Position numbers and translations under genes: made by a program. DNA of 64,000 nucleotides from Euglena gracilis (Eukaryota; Euglenida; Euglenophyceae; Euglenales): positions 39,880,399 to 39,944,398 of the forward strand of contig CP154954.1 of assembly GCA_039621445.1 (NCBI GenBank), written 5' to 3'. Below the pieces are notes generated by a model. That model was given only the letters and a program-made list of their open reading frames with translations. It was not told where the DNA came from and made no database searches. Positions 33,346 through 43,709 of the stretch are shown in pieces (position 1 is the first letter of the stretch; the number at the start of each line of letters is the position of its first letter).

Positions 33346-33392
33346 CCCACGCAGACAATCACTCACTGATCAGTGGGGTATCCCATCCCGAC

Positions 33393-33615
33393 CAGGTTTT
33401 TTTTAGCTTTGGACCTCCTGGGGGGTGGGGGGGGGCAGGGTGGGTGGGTCCAGCCAAGCCCCCCATGGGGGGGGTCCCCCCAGGGGGAGTGGGATGCCCT
33501 TTTCGGCGCTGAAGGTGCCGAAATTTTTTGAAAAAGGTGCTTTTTTTTAGCATTTTTCGCGATTTTTCGGCCATTTTCGGTGGGTCCCCTGGGACCCCCC
33601 TGGGGTGGGTGGGTG
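33393..33615 (+). mobile_element. Truncated family E element
   Basis: It starts CAGGTTTTTTTTAGC and has the family E core: TGGGATGCCCTTTTCGGCGC, hairpin GGCGCTGAAGGTGCC, GCATTTTTCGCGATTTTTCGG and GTGGGTCCCC. The right end CTTAAAAAAACCCCTG is missing and replaced by GTGGGTGGATTGATTGG. No duplication found. Confidence 0.65.
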
Positions 33616-33748
33616 GATTGATTGGTTTTTTGGGTGGACGTGACCCCTGGGATCAGTGTAAAGAAGTTTGTGCAGTCCCCCCTCCACACGGTCTCTTTGA
33701 AGAAGCGACAGGGTGCCAAGCCCCCCTCTTCTGGTGCAAATCCCAGGC

Positions 33749-33915
33749 ACCCCTCCCCCGCCATCTTTGGCAACGGCCTGTCGCTGCCCGGCGTGCGGAA
33801 CCGCCTGCGCCGCCGGCCGCGCCGGCTGTCGCGCCAGCTGCGCCGCCGGCCGAGCTGCCGGCCGCGCCGGCCGCTGAAGCAGCAGCGGTGGCGCAACCCC
33901 AGCCAGGGCACATAA
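33749..33915 (+). CDS. Terminal exon candidate: Arg-rich C-terminus
   Basis: After TGGTGCAAATCCCAG the frame reads HPSPAIFGNGLSLPGVRNRL, continues through RRRPRRLSRQLRRRPSC and ends KQQRWRNPSQGT then TAA. Third positions are almost 100 percent G/C. The overlapping frame (Ala/Pro-rich) is open but has a much poorer third-position bias. A gene ending here is the simplest reading for the 26.6-33.9 kb islands. Confidence 0.5.
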
Positions 33916-33971
33916 AACATGGCACACGAAGCGCACAACAAAATACAATTTCTATCTTCTGTCCTCCTTTC

Positions 33972-34218
33972 CAGGGGTTTTTTTCATCGTGGACTCCGGG
34001 GGGTGGGTGGGTGGGTGGGTGGGGCCCCGGGACCCGGGGGGGGGGGTCCCCCTGGAGGGGGCTGGGATGTGCTTTTCAGCGCTTTTTTGAAAAGGTGCTA
34101 TTTGTTGCACGTTTCGCGATTTTCGGCCATTTTTTTTTGTGGGTCCCCCGACCCCCCCCCCCCAGGGAGGCCGGTTGGTGGGCGGGGGACCTCCCCCCGG
34201 TCTTAAGAAAAACCCCTG
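33972..34218 (+). mobile_element. Family E element with perfect 8-bp duplication
   Basis: The ends are CAGGGGTTTTTTTCATC and CTTAAGAAAAACCCCTG. The duplication CTCCTTTC is at 33964-33971 and 34219-34226. The core carries GGCCATTTTTTTTTGTGGG and G/C arms. CAGGG ends with 8-bp duplications fit the hAT superfamily. No coding capacity. Confidence 0.9.
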
Positions 34219-34478
34219 CTCCTTTCTAAATGAATGGGGAACAGGGAATTTCTTAAGGGCCCCCCCCGGGGGGGTCCAGCCTCCGGCTGGCAAAAAAGGC
34301 TGCTGGCTGGATTTGAGCTGCTGGCTGGACCCCCCCGGCGGGGGGGGGGGGGGTGGGGGGTCCGGGACTGGAGGGGACTGGGCTGGGCTGGGTCGAGGAA
34401 AAACAAAAATTTTTGACACATTTTTGTCACTTTAGACATTTTGATGGGTGGAGCTAGATCAAGGCTGGGGGGCTGTGC

Positions 34479-34778
34479 CAGGCTGTATTTTAGTCGGGTG
34501 CCGACCCCACCCCGGGGGGGGGGTGCCTGCCTGGGCAGGCACCCCAAGGCACTCCAAATCCGACCCCCCCCCGGGGGGGGGGGAGGGCACACGGCCAAAA
34601 GTGCCCTAGCACAACCCCGGCGCCAAAGGCGCCGGGGAGCCAAAAATGGCCTTTTTTCAAAGGAATGTGCCCGGGCACAGGCCGAAATCCGACCCCCCCC
34701 TGGGGGGGTAGTGCCTGCCTGGGCAGGCACTCACAGGCACTCCGGACCCCCCCCCCGGGGTTGGTAAAAAACAGCCTG
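34479..34778 (+). mobile_element. Family F element with perfect 8-bp duplication
   Basis: The ends are CAGGCTGTATTTTAGTCGGG and GGTTGGTAAAAAACAGCCTG. The duplication GGCTGTGC is at 34471-34478 and 34779-34786. It is about 95 percent like the copy at 29944, with the hairpin CCGGCGCCAAAGGCGCCGG. This is probably a recent insertion. Confidence 0.9.
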
Positions 34779-34785
34779 GGCTGTG

Positions 34786-35020
34786 CTGGAGGGGCTGTGA
34801 TGAGGAGAAAAAAAGCAAGGATAAGTGACTGGTGGGACCCAGGCCCAGCCTGAGTCCCAGGCTGGACCTGGGCCTCAGGTCCAGCCCGGAGGCCGGGCTG
34901 GACCCAGTTTTATTTTACTCGACCCCCAGGAGGGGGGCTCCCAGCCCGAATTTGGACTGCTGGCTGGATTTGAGCTGCTGGCTGGCTGGATTCCCCCGGG
35001 GGGGGGGTAGGGTACCCTCC
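34786..35020. repeat. CTGG-rich degenerate repeat
   Basis: GGCTGGACC, CCAGGCTGGACC and GCTGCTGGCTGG words repeat irregularly; GATTTGAGCTGCTGGCTGG is shared with 34312-34330. No coding island recognised. Confidence 0.5.
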
Positions 35021-35024
35021 GGCT

Positions 35025-35288
35025 TACCCCCCCCTCCCCTAGTCGTACGACCACCCCTCATTTACGACCACCCCCCGGTCACAGGTTGCAGGTCATGGGG
35101 GTGTTATGACCACCCCCCCCGGTCACAGGTTGCAGGTTGCGAAAAATTTGGCACCACCTTACCTACAACCGCCGCCTCGTTTATGACCACCCCCCGGTCA
35201 CAGGTTGCAGGTTATGGGGGTGTTACGACCACCCCCCCCGGTCACAGGTTGCAGGAACCCGGTCGTACGACTAGGGGAGGGGGGGGTA
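35025..35288. mobile_element. Family J inverted-repeat element with internal repeats
   Basis: The ends match perfectly over more than 20 bp, TACCCCCCCCTCCCCTAGTC against GACTAGGGGAGGGGGGGGTA, and continue as GTCGTACGACC. Inside, GGTCACAGGTTGCAGG occurs four times and TTACGACCACC-like words alternate with it. No target duplication seen. Relative at 28765. Confidence 0.7.
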
Positions 35289-35710
35289 CGAAATTCCCTG
35301 ATGGGGAAGGAGCAAAAAAAAAGACATTCAATGCATAACACAGCCCATCTGGGGCTGGGGTTGAATATCCATTTTTTTCACTGAGGGCTTTCCAAAAGAG
35401 TTGCCAGAGCCCCCTGCTTCCCTGTCCAGGAAATTTCTTCCCGTGAGTGATGAAGAATACTCGAAAACCAATAAAATTTTTACACGCAAAGTGAAAATTC
35501 AGCTCAAAAAACAGGAGAATGTTTTTTTTTTGGAGATAATTAAGCATGGGGGGTGTCTCTTTGGCTCGGGGCGGCTCACGGTTTTGATTTTTTCCCTCCT
35601 CGCCAGTGAACGTTTTTTGAGCCCGCCCAGCTTTGGCTTTGGTGGGGGATTGGCAATTTTCAGGTTGGGGCGCAGCTTAAGAAAATTTGATCCCATGGGG
35701 GGTTCCAGCC

Positions 35711-35862
35711 CAGGGTTCGATATAAGGAGGGCGCCCAGGGTTCAGGTGTGGTCTGGACCCCCCCCCCCACCCCCCTCCTGGACCACCCTGCCAAGGGGGT
35801 CCGGACCAACCCTGGGGGGTTCCGGGACCCCCCACCCCCACCTGCCTTGAGATCGAACCCGG
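35711..35862 (+). mobile_element. Short family D element with 8-bp duplication
   Basis: CAGGGTTCGATATAAGGAGG at the left, CTTGAGATCGAACCCGG at the right. Flanks TTCCAGCC and CTCCAGCC match 7 of 8. At 152 bp it lacks the hairpin core and is an internally deleted copy. Confidence 0.8.
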
Positions 35863-36203
35863 CTCCAGCCAGCCAGCAGCCTTTTTTCCAGCATGGGACC
35901 CCCTCCCGCCCTCAACGAGTTTTATTTATTTCCAGCCTCCCTTTGGGGGGGGGGCAAAAAAATGGGCCAAAAATGGACAAAAATGGCGAAATTGGAAAAG
36001 GGCTGGTCAGGGCAAATTTGGGCCCTTTTCTTTGCATGATTGGCAGTTGTTTTGGATTTTTTTTTGCCATTTCGATTTTTTTTTTGGTGCCTGCTTCGAC
36101 AGGACCGGGAGGGGGCAGGGGTCAGCCAGCAGCCTTATTCCAGCCAAGCCAATTTTCCAGCTTCTGAGCTGGACCTCCATCCTTAAGCTACGCCCTGGCC
36201 CAG

Positions 36204-36296
36204 GGAACTGCAACGGCGCATGGCGCTGTGCCCTGCGCACGGCCCAATGCCCTGAAGAGGGCGTGGCGGAAGCTGAAGCGCAAGCTGCACCGGTGA
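36204..36296 (+). CDS. Terminal exon-like: basic C-terminus before the G tract
   Basis: After GCCCTGGCCCAG the frame reads GTATAHGAVPCA then RPNALKRAWRKLKRKLHR and TGA. The basic stretch has G/C third positions. The stop lies 5 bp before a 74-bp pure G run. It may belong to a gene other than the one ending at 33915. The alternative frame (CNGAWRCALRTA) is also open. Confidence 0.3.
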   Translation, partial: GTATAHGAVPCARPNALKRAWRKLKRKLHR

Positions 36297-36299
36297 ACG

Positions 36300-36301
<2 letters not shown>

Positions 36302-36376
<75 letters not shown>

Positions 36377-36404
36377 GGGGGGGGGGGGGGGGGGGGGGGG
36401 GGGT

Positions 36405-36438
<34 letters not shown>

Positions 36439-36537
36439 GTTGGGGGGGGGGGGGGGGGGGGGGGTTGTTTTTGGGGGTGGGTGGGGGGGGGGGGGGGGGA
36501 GGGGGGGGGGGGGGGGGGGGGGGGGGGTGTTGGGGGT
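36302..36537. repeat. Extreme poly-G tract
   Basis: The first 74 bases are uninterrupted G. The rest is G with isolated T and one A, ending TGTTGGGGGTGATG. It could form many stacked G-quadruplexes on the plus strand. The true length in the genome may differ, because such runs are hard to sequence. Confidence 0.9.
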
Positions 36538-36875
36538 GATGAGCAGCACCGCGCACAAGTCAGGAACCACGTGTCGATTTCCAGGGCAGAATGGGAATCC
36601 CGGAACCCCAATGAGGGTGGGGGTGGGGGGGGAGGTTGATCCCCCAGCCTTTCCCAGGTTTCCACAGGCGCCAATTCTCGAGGTCGTTTCATTCGCTTGC
36701 AGGCAGGTAGTCCCCACTCACCGCAGTCAAGGTGAGTTTTTTCCCCCACAAATCCACAAAATTTTCTGAAAAGAAAACATTTGTTGCAAAACGCCGGGAA
36801 GAAAAAATTTGGTTCCAGGGGTGCCCCACCCCCTCGGCCTGATAGGGGAGGAGGGGATTGGTTCATTTCAGGAGC

Positions 36876-37161
36876 CAGGGATTTTTTTAAGTTTGGACCC
36901 CCGGGGGGGGGGAGGGGGGGGGTAGGGTGGGTGGGTCCGCCGGACCCCCTCCCCCCGGGGGGGGTCCCCCCAGAGGGGGGTGGGATATACTTTTCGGCGC
37001 CGCAGGCGCCGAAAAAATTCTATTTTTAGCACTTTTCGCGATTTTTCGGCCATTTTTTGTGGGTCCCCCGGGACCCCCTCCCCCCCCAGGGGGGGCCCCC
37101 CAAGGGGGTGGGTGGGTGGGGGGGGACCCCCCCTCCCCCCCCGGTCTTAAAAAAACCCCTG
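36876..37161 (+). mobile_element. Family E element with perfect 8-bp duplication
   Basis: It starts CAGGGATTTTTTTAAG and ends CTTAAAAAAACCCCTG. The duplication TCAGGAGC is at 36868-36875 and 37162-37169. The core hairpin is TCGGCGCCGCAGGCGCCGA, followed by AAAAATTCTATTTTTAGCAC. Confidence 0.92.
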
Positions 37162-37169
37162 TCAGGAGC

Positions 37170-38120
37170 CCCTCAAATAATATTCTGGTGGGTTGACTCA
37201 CACGGGGGGTTGACACTGAGGGGGAGGCGGTCTGGGACTGCCCCCCCCCCCCTAATGAATACCCTGCCTCCCTCCTCCTGGGTGGGTGGGCTGCCTCCCC
37301 CACCAGGGGCCGACCGGGGGGGGGGTCGGGGTTTTCTTGAGTTGGAGGTGACCCTGTTCCCCCTGGGGGGGACCAGCCTCCCAGCACTTCCCTGCCGGGC
37401 TGCGGACCCCCCACAGAGGGTTCCGCTGGATAAAAGTGTTGGCCAGTCCAACGAAGCTGGCTGGACGAAACCTTTTTTCCCGATGCATTGCACTGGGAAG
37501 TGTTTGCTCAAAGATGACCAAAAATGACATTTTTGGGGAGATTTTGGGGGTTTCTTGCCTCCAAATTTTGGCTGCCGAATGCCAACCTGGCTGGATTTGG
37601 TTTTTTTTGCCTGTTTCCCAGCTGTCTGCGGCTGGGCTCCCCTGGACACTGGGGGTCCAGTCCTTGAGAAACAAATGGGTGCCCACATGGCTTTTCTTGT
37701 GGATCAGCCCTGTGGTTGATCCAGCATTGTTGCCCACGCGCAGGTCCACCCACCCAAGGATTGTAATACCTTGCATTATAAATTTATGTCCACCTTGCAG
37801 ACATGCACTCAAACACACTAACCTTTGCACACAAAAGATGTAAATATGCACAATATACACATACTGATGGAGATCGAGATAGAGACAGATGGATACAAAT
37901 ACATATAAAAAATACATTTTATTTCCACCTTCGCACACCACATATATGCATGCACATGTTTGCATATTGATCAAATTATCATTTTTGTTTCCTGAGAATG
38001 ACTCTGCTTGCAATCCTTGGCACAATCCGATCGGACTGTCTATCGATCAGACTGTGGGGCTGGCACCCAGTGTGCCCATGGGCGTGGTGGAGGAGCAGAA
38101 TGGGGGGAACAACACCCCCC
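37170..38120. other. Non-coding DNA with an AT-rich segment
   Basis: 37250-37400 is C/G-run rich without recognised ends. 37790-37990 is AT-rich with many CACA and ATATAC words (ACATACTGATGG, ACATATAAAAAATACA). No coding-like island. Confidence 0.45.
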
Positions 38121-38648
38121 CCCCAACATATGGCACAAAGTGTGGCCCCATACCTGGGGTATGGGGGGTGCAGGGGGGGGCATGGGGGGGGGGGAGGGTT
38201 TGGGGATTTTTTCAAGGAGTTTATGGCCCCCGGACACTCGAACAGTTTCATACGGCGCGTGATTTGCCCACAGAAAAAGTCGGTACACAAAGATGAGGTT
38301 TTTTTTGTTGCCGGGGGGGGGGGGGTCGGGGGTGGGGGGCCCTGGGCACTCGAACAGTTTCATATGTCATTTTTGGCTCAAAAACAGGTTTTCCGGGTCT
38401 GGGAGGCTGAAAAGCATGGTTTCGGACAAAAAATTTTCGTGATTTTTCCGACTTTTTTGCCCATTTTTTTTGACTCAAACACCGAAAGGCACTCAATTTC
38501 GGTGCGAAAACAGGTTTTACGGGTCCGGGAGGCCAAAAAACATGGTTTCAGGCAAAAAAAATTGGGGTATGGGGGGGGGTACGGGGTATGGGGGGGGGGT
38601 ACGGGGTATGGGGGGGTACGGGGGCACGGGGTATGGGGGGCGCAAGGC

Positions 38649-40143
38649 GGTAGACTGGGGGGGGGGTAGTGGGTAGTCGGCCGACTAGTCGGCCGACTAC
38701 CCAATTGGTCCACCGACTAGTCCTAGTCGGTAGCTAGTCGGCGAGACAGGGGGGGGGGGGTAGTGGGTAGTCGGCCAACTAGTCGGCCGACTACCCACTC
38801 TAATGTACTAACGGGTCAAAACCGCCGACTTTTAAGCCCCCCCCCATGAACAAAATCCAATGCAAACTAGTCGGTGGCTAGTCGGCGGTCATAAAAATGG
38901 TCTGTGGCGGGCCCAAATCACCCGGAAATGGTCCGGATGGGTCCAAATAAGTGTCTTACGCCTAAATAAACACCCCCAGATGGAAATCTTTGGTCAGTGG
39001 GGGGTCGGTGGGCCCTTGATGGGGGTCCGGAGGGGTAAAAAACCAATGATGAAACAGGGATTACATTAAAATCCTTTAGAAATGCAATCTGCAATCTGCG
39101 TTTTGCATCACGAGAGGCAGAAAACTCCCCCCTCCACCCCAATCCGAGACTCAAATAACAAAATCCCTTCTGTGTTGGCAACGTACTCGGGGGCTAAGTC
39201 GTTTTTGTGGCTCACTTTGGCATAGGCGGGGGGGGCTCCGCCCCCCCCCGCACCTGCCCCCTCAAATAACAAAATCCCTTCTGTGTTGGCAACATACTCG
39301 GGGGCTAAGTCGTTTTTGTGGCTCACTTTGGCATAGGCGGGGGGGTGGCTCCGCCCCCGCCGCACCCCGCCCTCAAATACCAAAATCCCTTCTGTGTTGG
39401 CAACATACTCGGGGGCTAAGTCGTTTTTGTGGCTCACTTTGGCATAGGCGGGGGGGGCTCCGCCCCCCCCGCACCCCCCCCTCAAATAACAAAATCCCTT
39501 CTCTGTTGGCAACATATTCGGGGGCTAAGTCGTTTTTGTGGCTCACTTTGGCATAGGCGGGGGGGCTCCGCCCCCCCCCCCGCAGCTCCACCCTCAAATA
39601 ACAAAATCCCTTCTGTGTTGGCAACATACTCGGGGGCTAAGTCGTTTTTGTTGCTTACTTTGGCATAGGCGGGGGGGGCTCCGCCCCCCCCCGCACCCCC
39701 CCCCTCAAATAACAAAATCCCTTCTATGTTGGCTATAGACTTGGGGGATAAGACCCTTTTTTTGTGCAAATTTTGACTTATATTGAAAATTCAATGGGGA
39801 GAGGTGTACTTTTGTCAAAAGTGGCCCAAAATGGACATTTTCCCCCAATTTTTTTGCATATTCACCCCCGATTGGGGGGTTCTGGAGCCATTTGGGTCGG
39901 TTTTGACCGGCGTTGAGGTGATTTAGACATTTTTTTTTACCAGGGGGGGGGCTTAAAAGTCGGCGGTTTTGACCCGTTAGTACATTAGAGTGGGTAGTCG
40001 GCCGACTAGTCGGCCGACTACCCACTACCCCCCCGCCGACTAGCCACCGACCAATTAGTCGGCCGACTAGTCGGTGGACCAATTGGGTAGTCGGCCGACT
40101 AGTCGGCCGACTACCCACTCCCCCCCCCCCCCCCCAGTCTACC
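38649..40143. mobile_element. Foldback element with about 200-bp inverted repeats
   Basis: The left arm 38649-38845 starts GGTAGACTGG, carries TAGTCGGCCGACTAGTCGG palindromes and ends CGCCGACTTTTAAGCCCCC. The right arm 39943-40143 is its reverse complement, from GGGGGCTTAAAAGTCGGCGG to CCAGTCTACC. Each arm is itself full of GTCGGCCGAC palindromes. The 1.1-kb centre holds the 111-bp tandem repeat and no gene I recognise. This is the architecture of foldback-type transposons. Confidence 0.8.
39151..39760. repeat. 111-bp tandem repeat, five and a half units
   Basis: Units begin TCAAATAACAAAATCCCTTC at 39151, 39262, 39373, 39482, 39594 and 39705. Each also has ACTCGGGGGCTAAGTCG, GGCTCACTTTGGCATAGGCG and GGCTCCGCCCC. 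On the minus strand one frame of the unit reads AYAKVSHKNDLAPEYVANTE. Lengths of 109-112 bp break the frame between units, so it is not a coding repeat. Confidence 0.9.
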
Positions 40144-40308
40144 GTTTGGCACTGGTATGGGGGAGGCATGGGGGCTCCACTTTGTGCCATGATTCCCCCC
40201 TCCTGGCTGGGTAATCCCTGGAGGGTTGAGTTTTGACTGGACTCCCTTGTTGATTTTTCCCCTTCTTTGTTTTCTGCTTTGAATGAGTGAAGAAACAGAG
40301 TTTGGAAT

Positions 40309-40605
40309 CAGGCTTATGCTCAGTCGGGTGCCTACCCCACGGGGGGGGGGGGGGCTGCTGGGGGGCAGGCACCCTATATCACCCGATCCGACCCCCCCCC
40401 CCCGGGGGAGGTGAGGTTTTTGGGGGGGCACCTGACCATAGCAGGCATTCCCCTCCGACCCTGGCGCCGAAGGCGCCGGGACCTGGAAGAGGCTAATTTT
40501 CAACGAAAATTTTCTGGGTCCCCCCGGACCCCCCCCCCTCCTGGGGTGTGCCGGTGTGCCTGCTGGGGCAGGCACCTTCTAGCACCCACCGTGAGCACAA
40601 GCCAC
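40309..40605 (+). mobile_element. Family G element
   Basis: The ends are CAGGCTTATGCTCAGTCGGG and GTGAGCACAAGCC. It holds GGTGCCTACCCC, the hairpin GGCGCCGAAGGCGCC and AATTTTCAACGAAAATTTTC, shared with the copies at 42981 and 56332. The flanks do not form a duplication. Confidence 0.65.
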
Positions 40606-41500
40606 ACAAAAATGTTATTATAGCTTTCAAGACCCATGAAAACCCGCACACATTGCAGGAAGAAAAGCAATTGCCAGTCCCCAATGACGTTGTGTTTGAA
40701 AATTTCCACAGCAGGGGAGATTCGGCATTTGGGAAGGCTGGGGTTTGGCCAATTACCCCCCCAATTTGCCCCCCCCCCCCCATATGAGGCCCCGGAAGCC
40801 AACACCCCGAAGGGGCCTTATATGGGGGGGCCTTGGCATTTATTTGTTTCATCTTTGGCCATTGAAGCAAACTCGTCTCTCACGGTGATTACCCAGCCAG
40901 CCCCCCCCCTCCGTGCCCAGACCAGAACCGGAACGGCCTGGCCTTTTTTTTGGGGTGGGAGGGTCCCCTCGTCCCCACGTTGTGCCCCCCCCTTGTCCAA
41001 TGATATCATGTCTCCCCCAACCAGGTCAGGGGACACCTTTTCGAATATTTGGCCAGATTTTTGGCCCGACGCAAAGTTCTGGGCCGAATAAGTTTGAGTC
41101 CAAAATCCACCAAGAATTGGCCGAAGTGCTATTTTTTGGGGGGCATTTTTGCCCAAAAAATTCCTTGCCCCACCAATTTGCCCCATCCCATCTCATTTGC
41201 CCAAACTTTTCGGTGCAAAGCGCCGAAAGGAAAGATTTGGCATGTGGCAGTTGGTAGTGATTTGGTAGGTGGTATTTGGGTGGCAGGGGGTAGTTGAATA
41301 TTTCGTTTTGCAAATTTGCCCCGGCCCCTTTGGTGCCATGGTCTGAATTTTATGAATTGCCGCAGACCATGCGCATGGGTGTGGTGGGAGGGTTGCAATC
41401 CCCGGGTTTCCTGTTCTGGCCTGGCTATGCCACGGGCTGACTGTGATGCAATGCACCTCCGATCCGAGCCTTTTTTTTGGTTGGATTGGGGGGCAAGGGG
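40606..41500. other. Non-coding DNA
   Basis: C-runs at 40757 and 40980, a small palindrome around 40785-40825 (CCATATGAGGCCCCGG...GGGGCCTTATATGG), and a GGTGCAAAGCGCC hairpin at 41212. No coding island or element ends recognised. Confidence 0.4.
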
Positions 41501-41507
41501 GCACCCC

Positions 41508-41911
41508 CAGGGTTTGATATAAGGAGGGCGTACATGGTTTAGGTGGGGGGTGTCCCCCCCCCTCCTGGCCCGCAGGGGGGGTCCGGACCCCCCACCTGCC
41601 AGGGGGGTCCGGACCGACCCTGGGGGGCAAAAATTGACCCCCCCCAGAAAGGGTCAATTTTTTCCTCCGGCGCTTCGCGCCGAAAATTTTTTGCATTTTT
41701 GGCACATTTTTGCCCAAAAAGTGCCCAAAATGGCACTTTTGGTCGTTTTGGGGGGTCAAAAATTTTCGGCCCGGCGCTTCGCGCGGGGCCGAAATTCGGC
41801 CACCCTGACCGCGCACCTGTTTAGGAGGGGGGGGTCCCCCCACCCCCCCCCCCCCCGGCCCCCAGGGGGGGTCCGGACCACCCCCCCCACCTGTCTTTAT
41901 ATTGAACCCTG
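41508..41911 (+). mobile_element. Family D element
   Basis: CAGGGTTTGATATAAGGAGG at the left and TCTTTATATTGAACCCTG at the right. Flanks GGCACCCC and GGCACTTC match 6 of 8. Core as in the copy at 30724, with two GGCGCTTCGCGC hairpins. Confidence 0.82.
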
Positions 41912-42197
41912 GGCACTTCCCGGAGTGTCCCTCATTTTCGGCTCCGTAAATATTGCACCAAGCCAGCTCCCCCAACCCCCCTCCCCCCGGCAGCAGGTGC
42001 CAACCCACCTCCCCTAAATCCTAACTCAAAACCCAAGCAGGAACACTCCAGAATCTCCCCAGCAAAGGAGCGAACCCTGCACCAAACCTCAAACGCGATG
42101 AATTTTTTCAGCAATGCCGCAGGGACACCTGAAACACCGTGCATCCTGTGGGGGGGGGGAGAGGCCCAAAAATGCGCAATGGACCTGCACTCCGATT

Positions 42198-42459
42198 CAG
42201 GGGTTTTTTTCAGTCGGGGCCCCCCGGGGGGGGGGGGGCAGGGTGGGTGGGTCCGGCCGAGCCCCCCCGGGGGGGTCCCCCCGGAGGGGGGTGGGATATA
42301 CTTTTCTGCGCCACAGGCACGAAAAAAATTCTATTTTTAGCACTTTTCGCGATTTTTCGGCCACTTTTTTGTGGGTCCCCCGGGACCCCCCGGGGGGGCC
42401 CCCCAGGGGGTGGGTGGGTGGGGGGACCCCCCTCCCCCCCGGTCTTAAAAAAACCCCTG
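42198..42459 (+). mobile_element. Family E element with perfect 8-bp duplication
   Basis: It starts CAGGGGTTTTTTTCAG and ends CTTAAAAAAACCCCTG. The duplication CTCCGATT is at 42190-42197 and 42460-42467. The hairpin is degenerate here (CTGCGCCACAGGCACGA). Confidence 0.92.
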
Positions 42460-42532
42460 CTCCGATTGTTGTCCTCCCTGAATGGTGGTGCATCACATCA
42501 CAGCCAACCAGCCCCTGTGTGGGCGACCCCCC

Positions 42533-43302
42533 CAGGGTTGTATGGGAAGCTCCGCAGACATGAGGTAAACCCTCCCCCGAAATAATCCCCCCTCCAAATA
42601 ATACCCCCCCCCCAAACAATACCCCCTCCAAATTATACCCCCCCCCCCCCAAACAATACCCCCCTCCCCCTGGGGTTCGACTTCGGCCACCAAATTAATA
42701 CCCCCCCCCCCAAATCTCGGGCCGACGACCCGGATTTTGACTGAAAATTTGGGTAAAAATCACATTCTCTGACAACAAATTACGAAAAAAATTGATTTTT
42801 TTACTGAATCACTGGCCTCCAAAAATGCTAAATTTTATGAGAAAGGACAAAAACGACCCCAAAGGGGGTTTTGGTGCTATTTTGGGTCTTACGGGACTTC
42901 GAAAAATTCCGAAAAAATAATTTTTTGACCGAAGAAACGGCCGAAATTTGCAGCGACCGAAAACTGGAGGTAGGAGGAGGGTTGTGTTTAGTCGGGTGCC
43001 TACCCATGGGGGGGGGCTGCTGGGGGCAGGCACCCTCTGGCACCCGATCCGACCCCCCCCCCCCGGGAGGTGGGGTTTTTGGGGGGTGTCCCCCTCCGAC
43101 CCTGGTGCCGAAGGCCCGGAAGAGGCCATTTTCAATGAAAATTTTCTGGGTCCCCCCGACCCCCCGGGGGGGGGGGGACACAGAAGCCAGACAAGAAGCC
43201 TTAGGTGCGGGGGGCAGGCACCCTATAAGCACAAGTGCTCCCCCCACCCCCCCAGTTTTGGAAGGGGGTCCCCCCCCCCTCGGAGATTCCCATACAAGCC
43301 CG
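42533..43302 (+). mobile_element. Family A element with a nested family G insertion
   Basis: It starts CAGGGTTGTATGGGAAG and ends GATTCCCATACAAGCCCG. The family block GCGACCGAAAACTGGAGG (42953) and its partner CAGTTTTGGAAGGGGG (43253) are pushed apart by about 260 bp of family G sequence. Flanks GACCCCCC and CCCCCCCC are uninformative. A GAGGTAAACC donor-like site follows the left end. Coding flanks are not clear at this copy. Confidence 0.7.
42981..43238 (+). mobile_element. Family G element nested in a family A element
   Basis: GGTTGTGTTTAGTCGGGTGCC at the left (landmark), TATAAGCACAAGTGC at the right. It shares GGTGCCTACCC, GGTGCCGAAGGCCC and TTTTCAATGAAAATTTTC with the copies at 40309 and 56332. 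Ends are eroded and no duplication is visible. Confidence 0.55.
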
Positions 43303-43354
43303 CCCCCCCCCCCAAACCCCCCCAATCCCCCCAACCCCCCCCCACCACCACCAG

Positions 43355-43570
43355 GGCCATGGGCACCAAGTGGTGCTGGCCCCTGGCGCGGGTGGTGGCC
43401 CCCTGGACGGAAGACGCTGCCTCCCCCGACCACCTTGGCCAACGCCTCCGCCGACCACCTTGGCCAACGCCTCCGACGACTGCGCCACAGCGTCGCCCAC
43501 CGCCACAGCCCACCACAGCCTACCACAGCGTCGCCCACCGGACATCTCGCCCTTCAGCCTTCAGTGCCCC
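43355..43570 (+). CDS. Exon-like: possible first exon (MGTKWCW)
   Basis: CACCACCACCAG precedes GGCCATGGGC, an ATG in good context. The frame reads MGTKWCWPLARVVAPWTED then AASPDHLGQRLRR, with GC-rich third positions. A 23-bp direct repeat (GACCACCTTGGCCAACGCCT plus CCG) occurs twice at 43427-43475 and changes the frame, after which PTTAPQRRPPPQPTTAYHS is read. It may be an initiator exon or an internal one. Confidence 0.35.
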
Positions 43571-43709
43571 CCGGTTCCCCAGTTTCAGCCAGGCCACTGT
43601 TTTTTTCCCCCTTGCTCAAAGGACTCGGCGGTTCTGGGAGGGGGTTGCTGGGGTTGGAACCAGGACGTCGCTTAAACTGAAGGCCCCACCCCCAGGGACA
43701 GATGGGAAG

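Larger units (their letters stand above)
38123..40190. mobile_element. Large composite inverted-repeat element around a foldback core
   Basis: The left ATGGCACAAAGTGTGGCCCC (38123) is mirrored at 40170-40190 by GGGGCTCCACTTTGTGCCAT. Inside it lie direct repeats at 38345-38570 (ACAGGTTTTCCGGGTC and ACAGGTTTTACGGGTCC modules), GTACGGGGTATGGGG repeats (38565-38640), and the foldback core 38649-40143. Outer end and target duplication not defined. Confidence 0.5.

Noticed and set aside
33393-33665. An 8-bp duplication around the truncated family E copy
   Set aside because: The right end is missing, and ATCCCGAC on the left has no partner at the possible right borders.
36302-36537. Gly- or Pro-rich protein from the G tract
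   Set aside because: The poly-Gly and poly-Pro frames come only from the homopolymer and are not supported by flanking codon bias.
39108-39515. Minus-strand repeat protein (AYAKVSHKNDLAPEYVANTE units)
   Set aside because: Unit lengths of 109-112 bp shift the frame between units, and the repeat lies in the centre of a foldback element.
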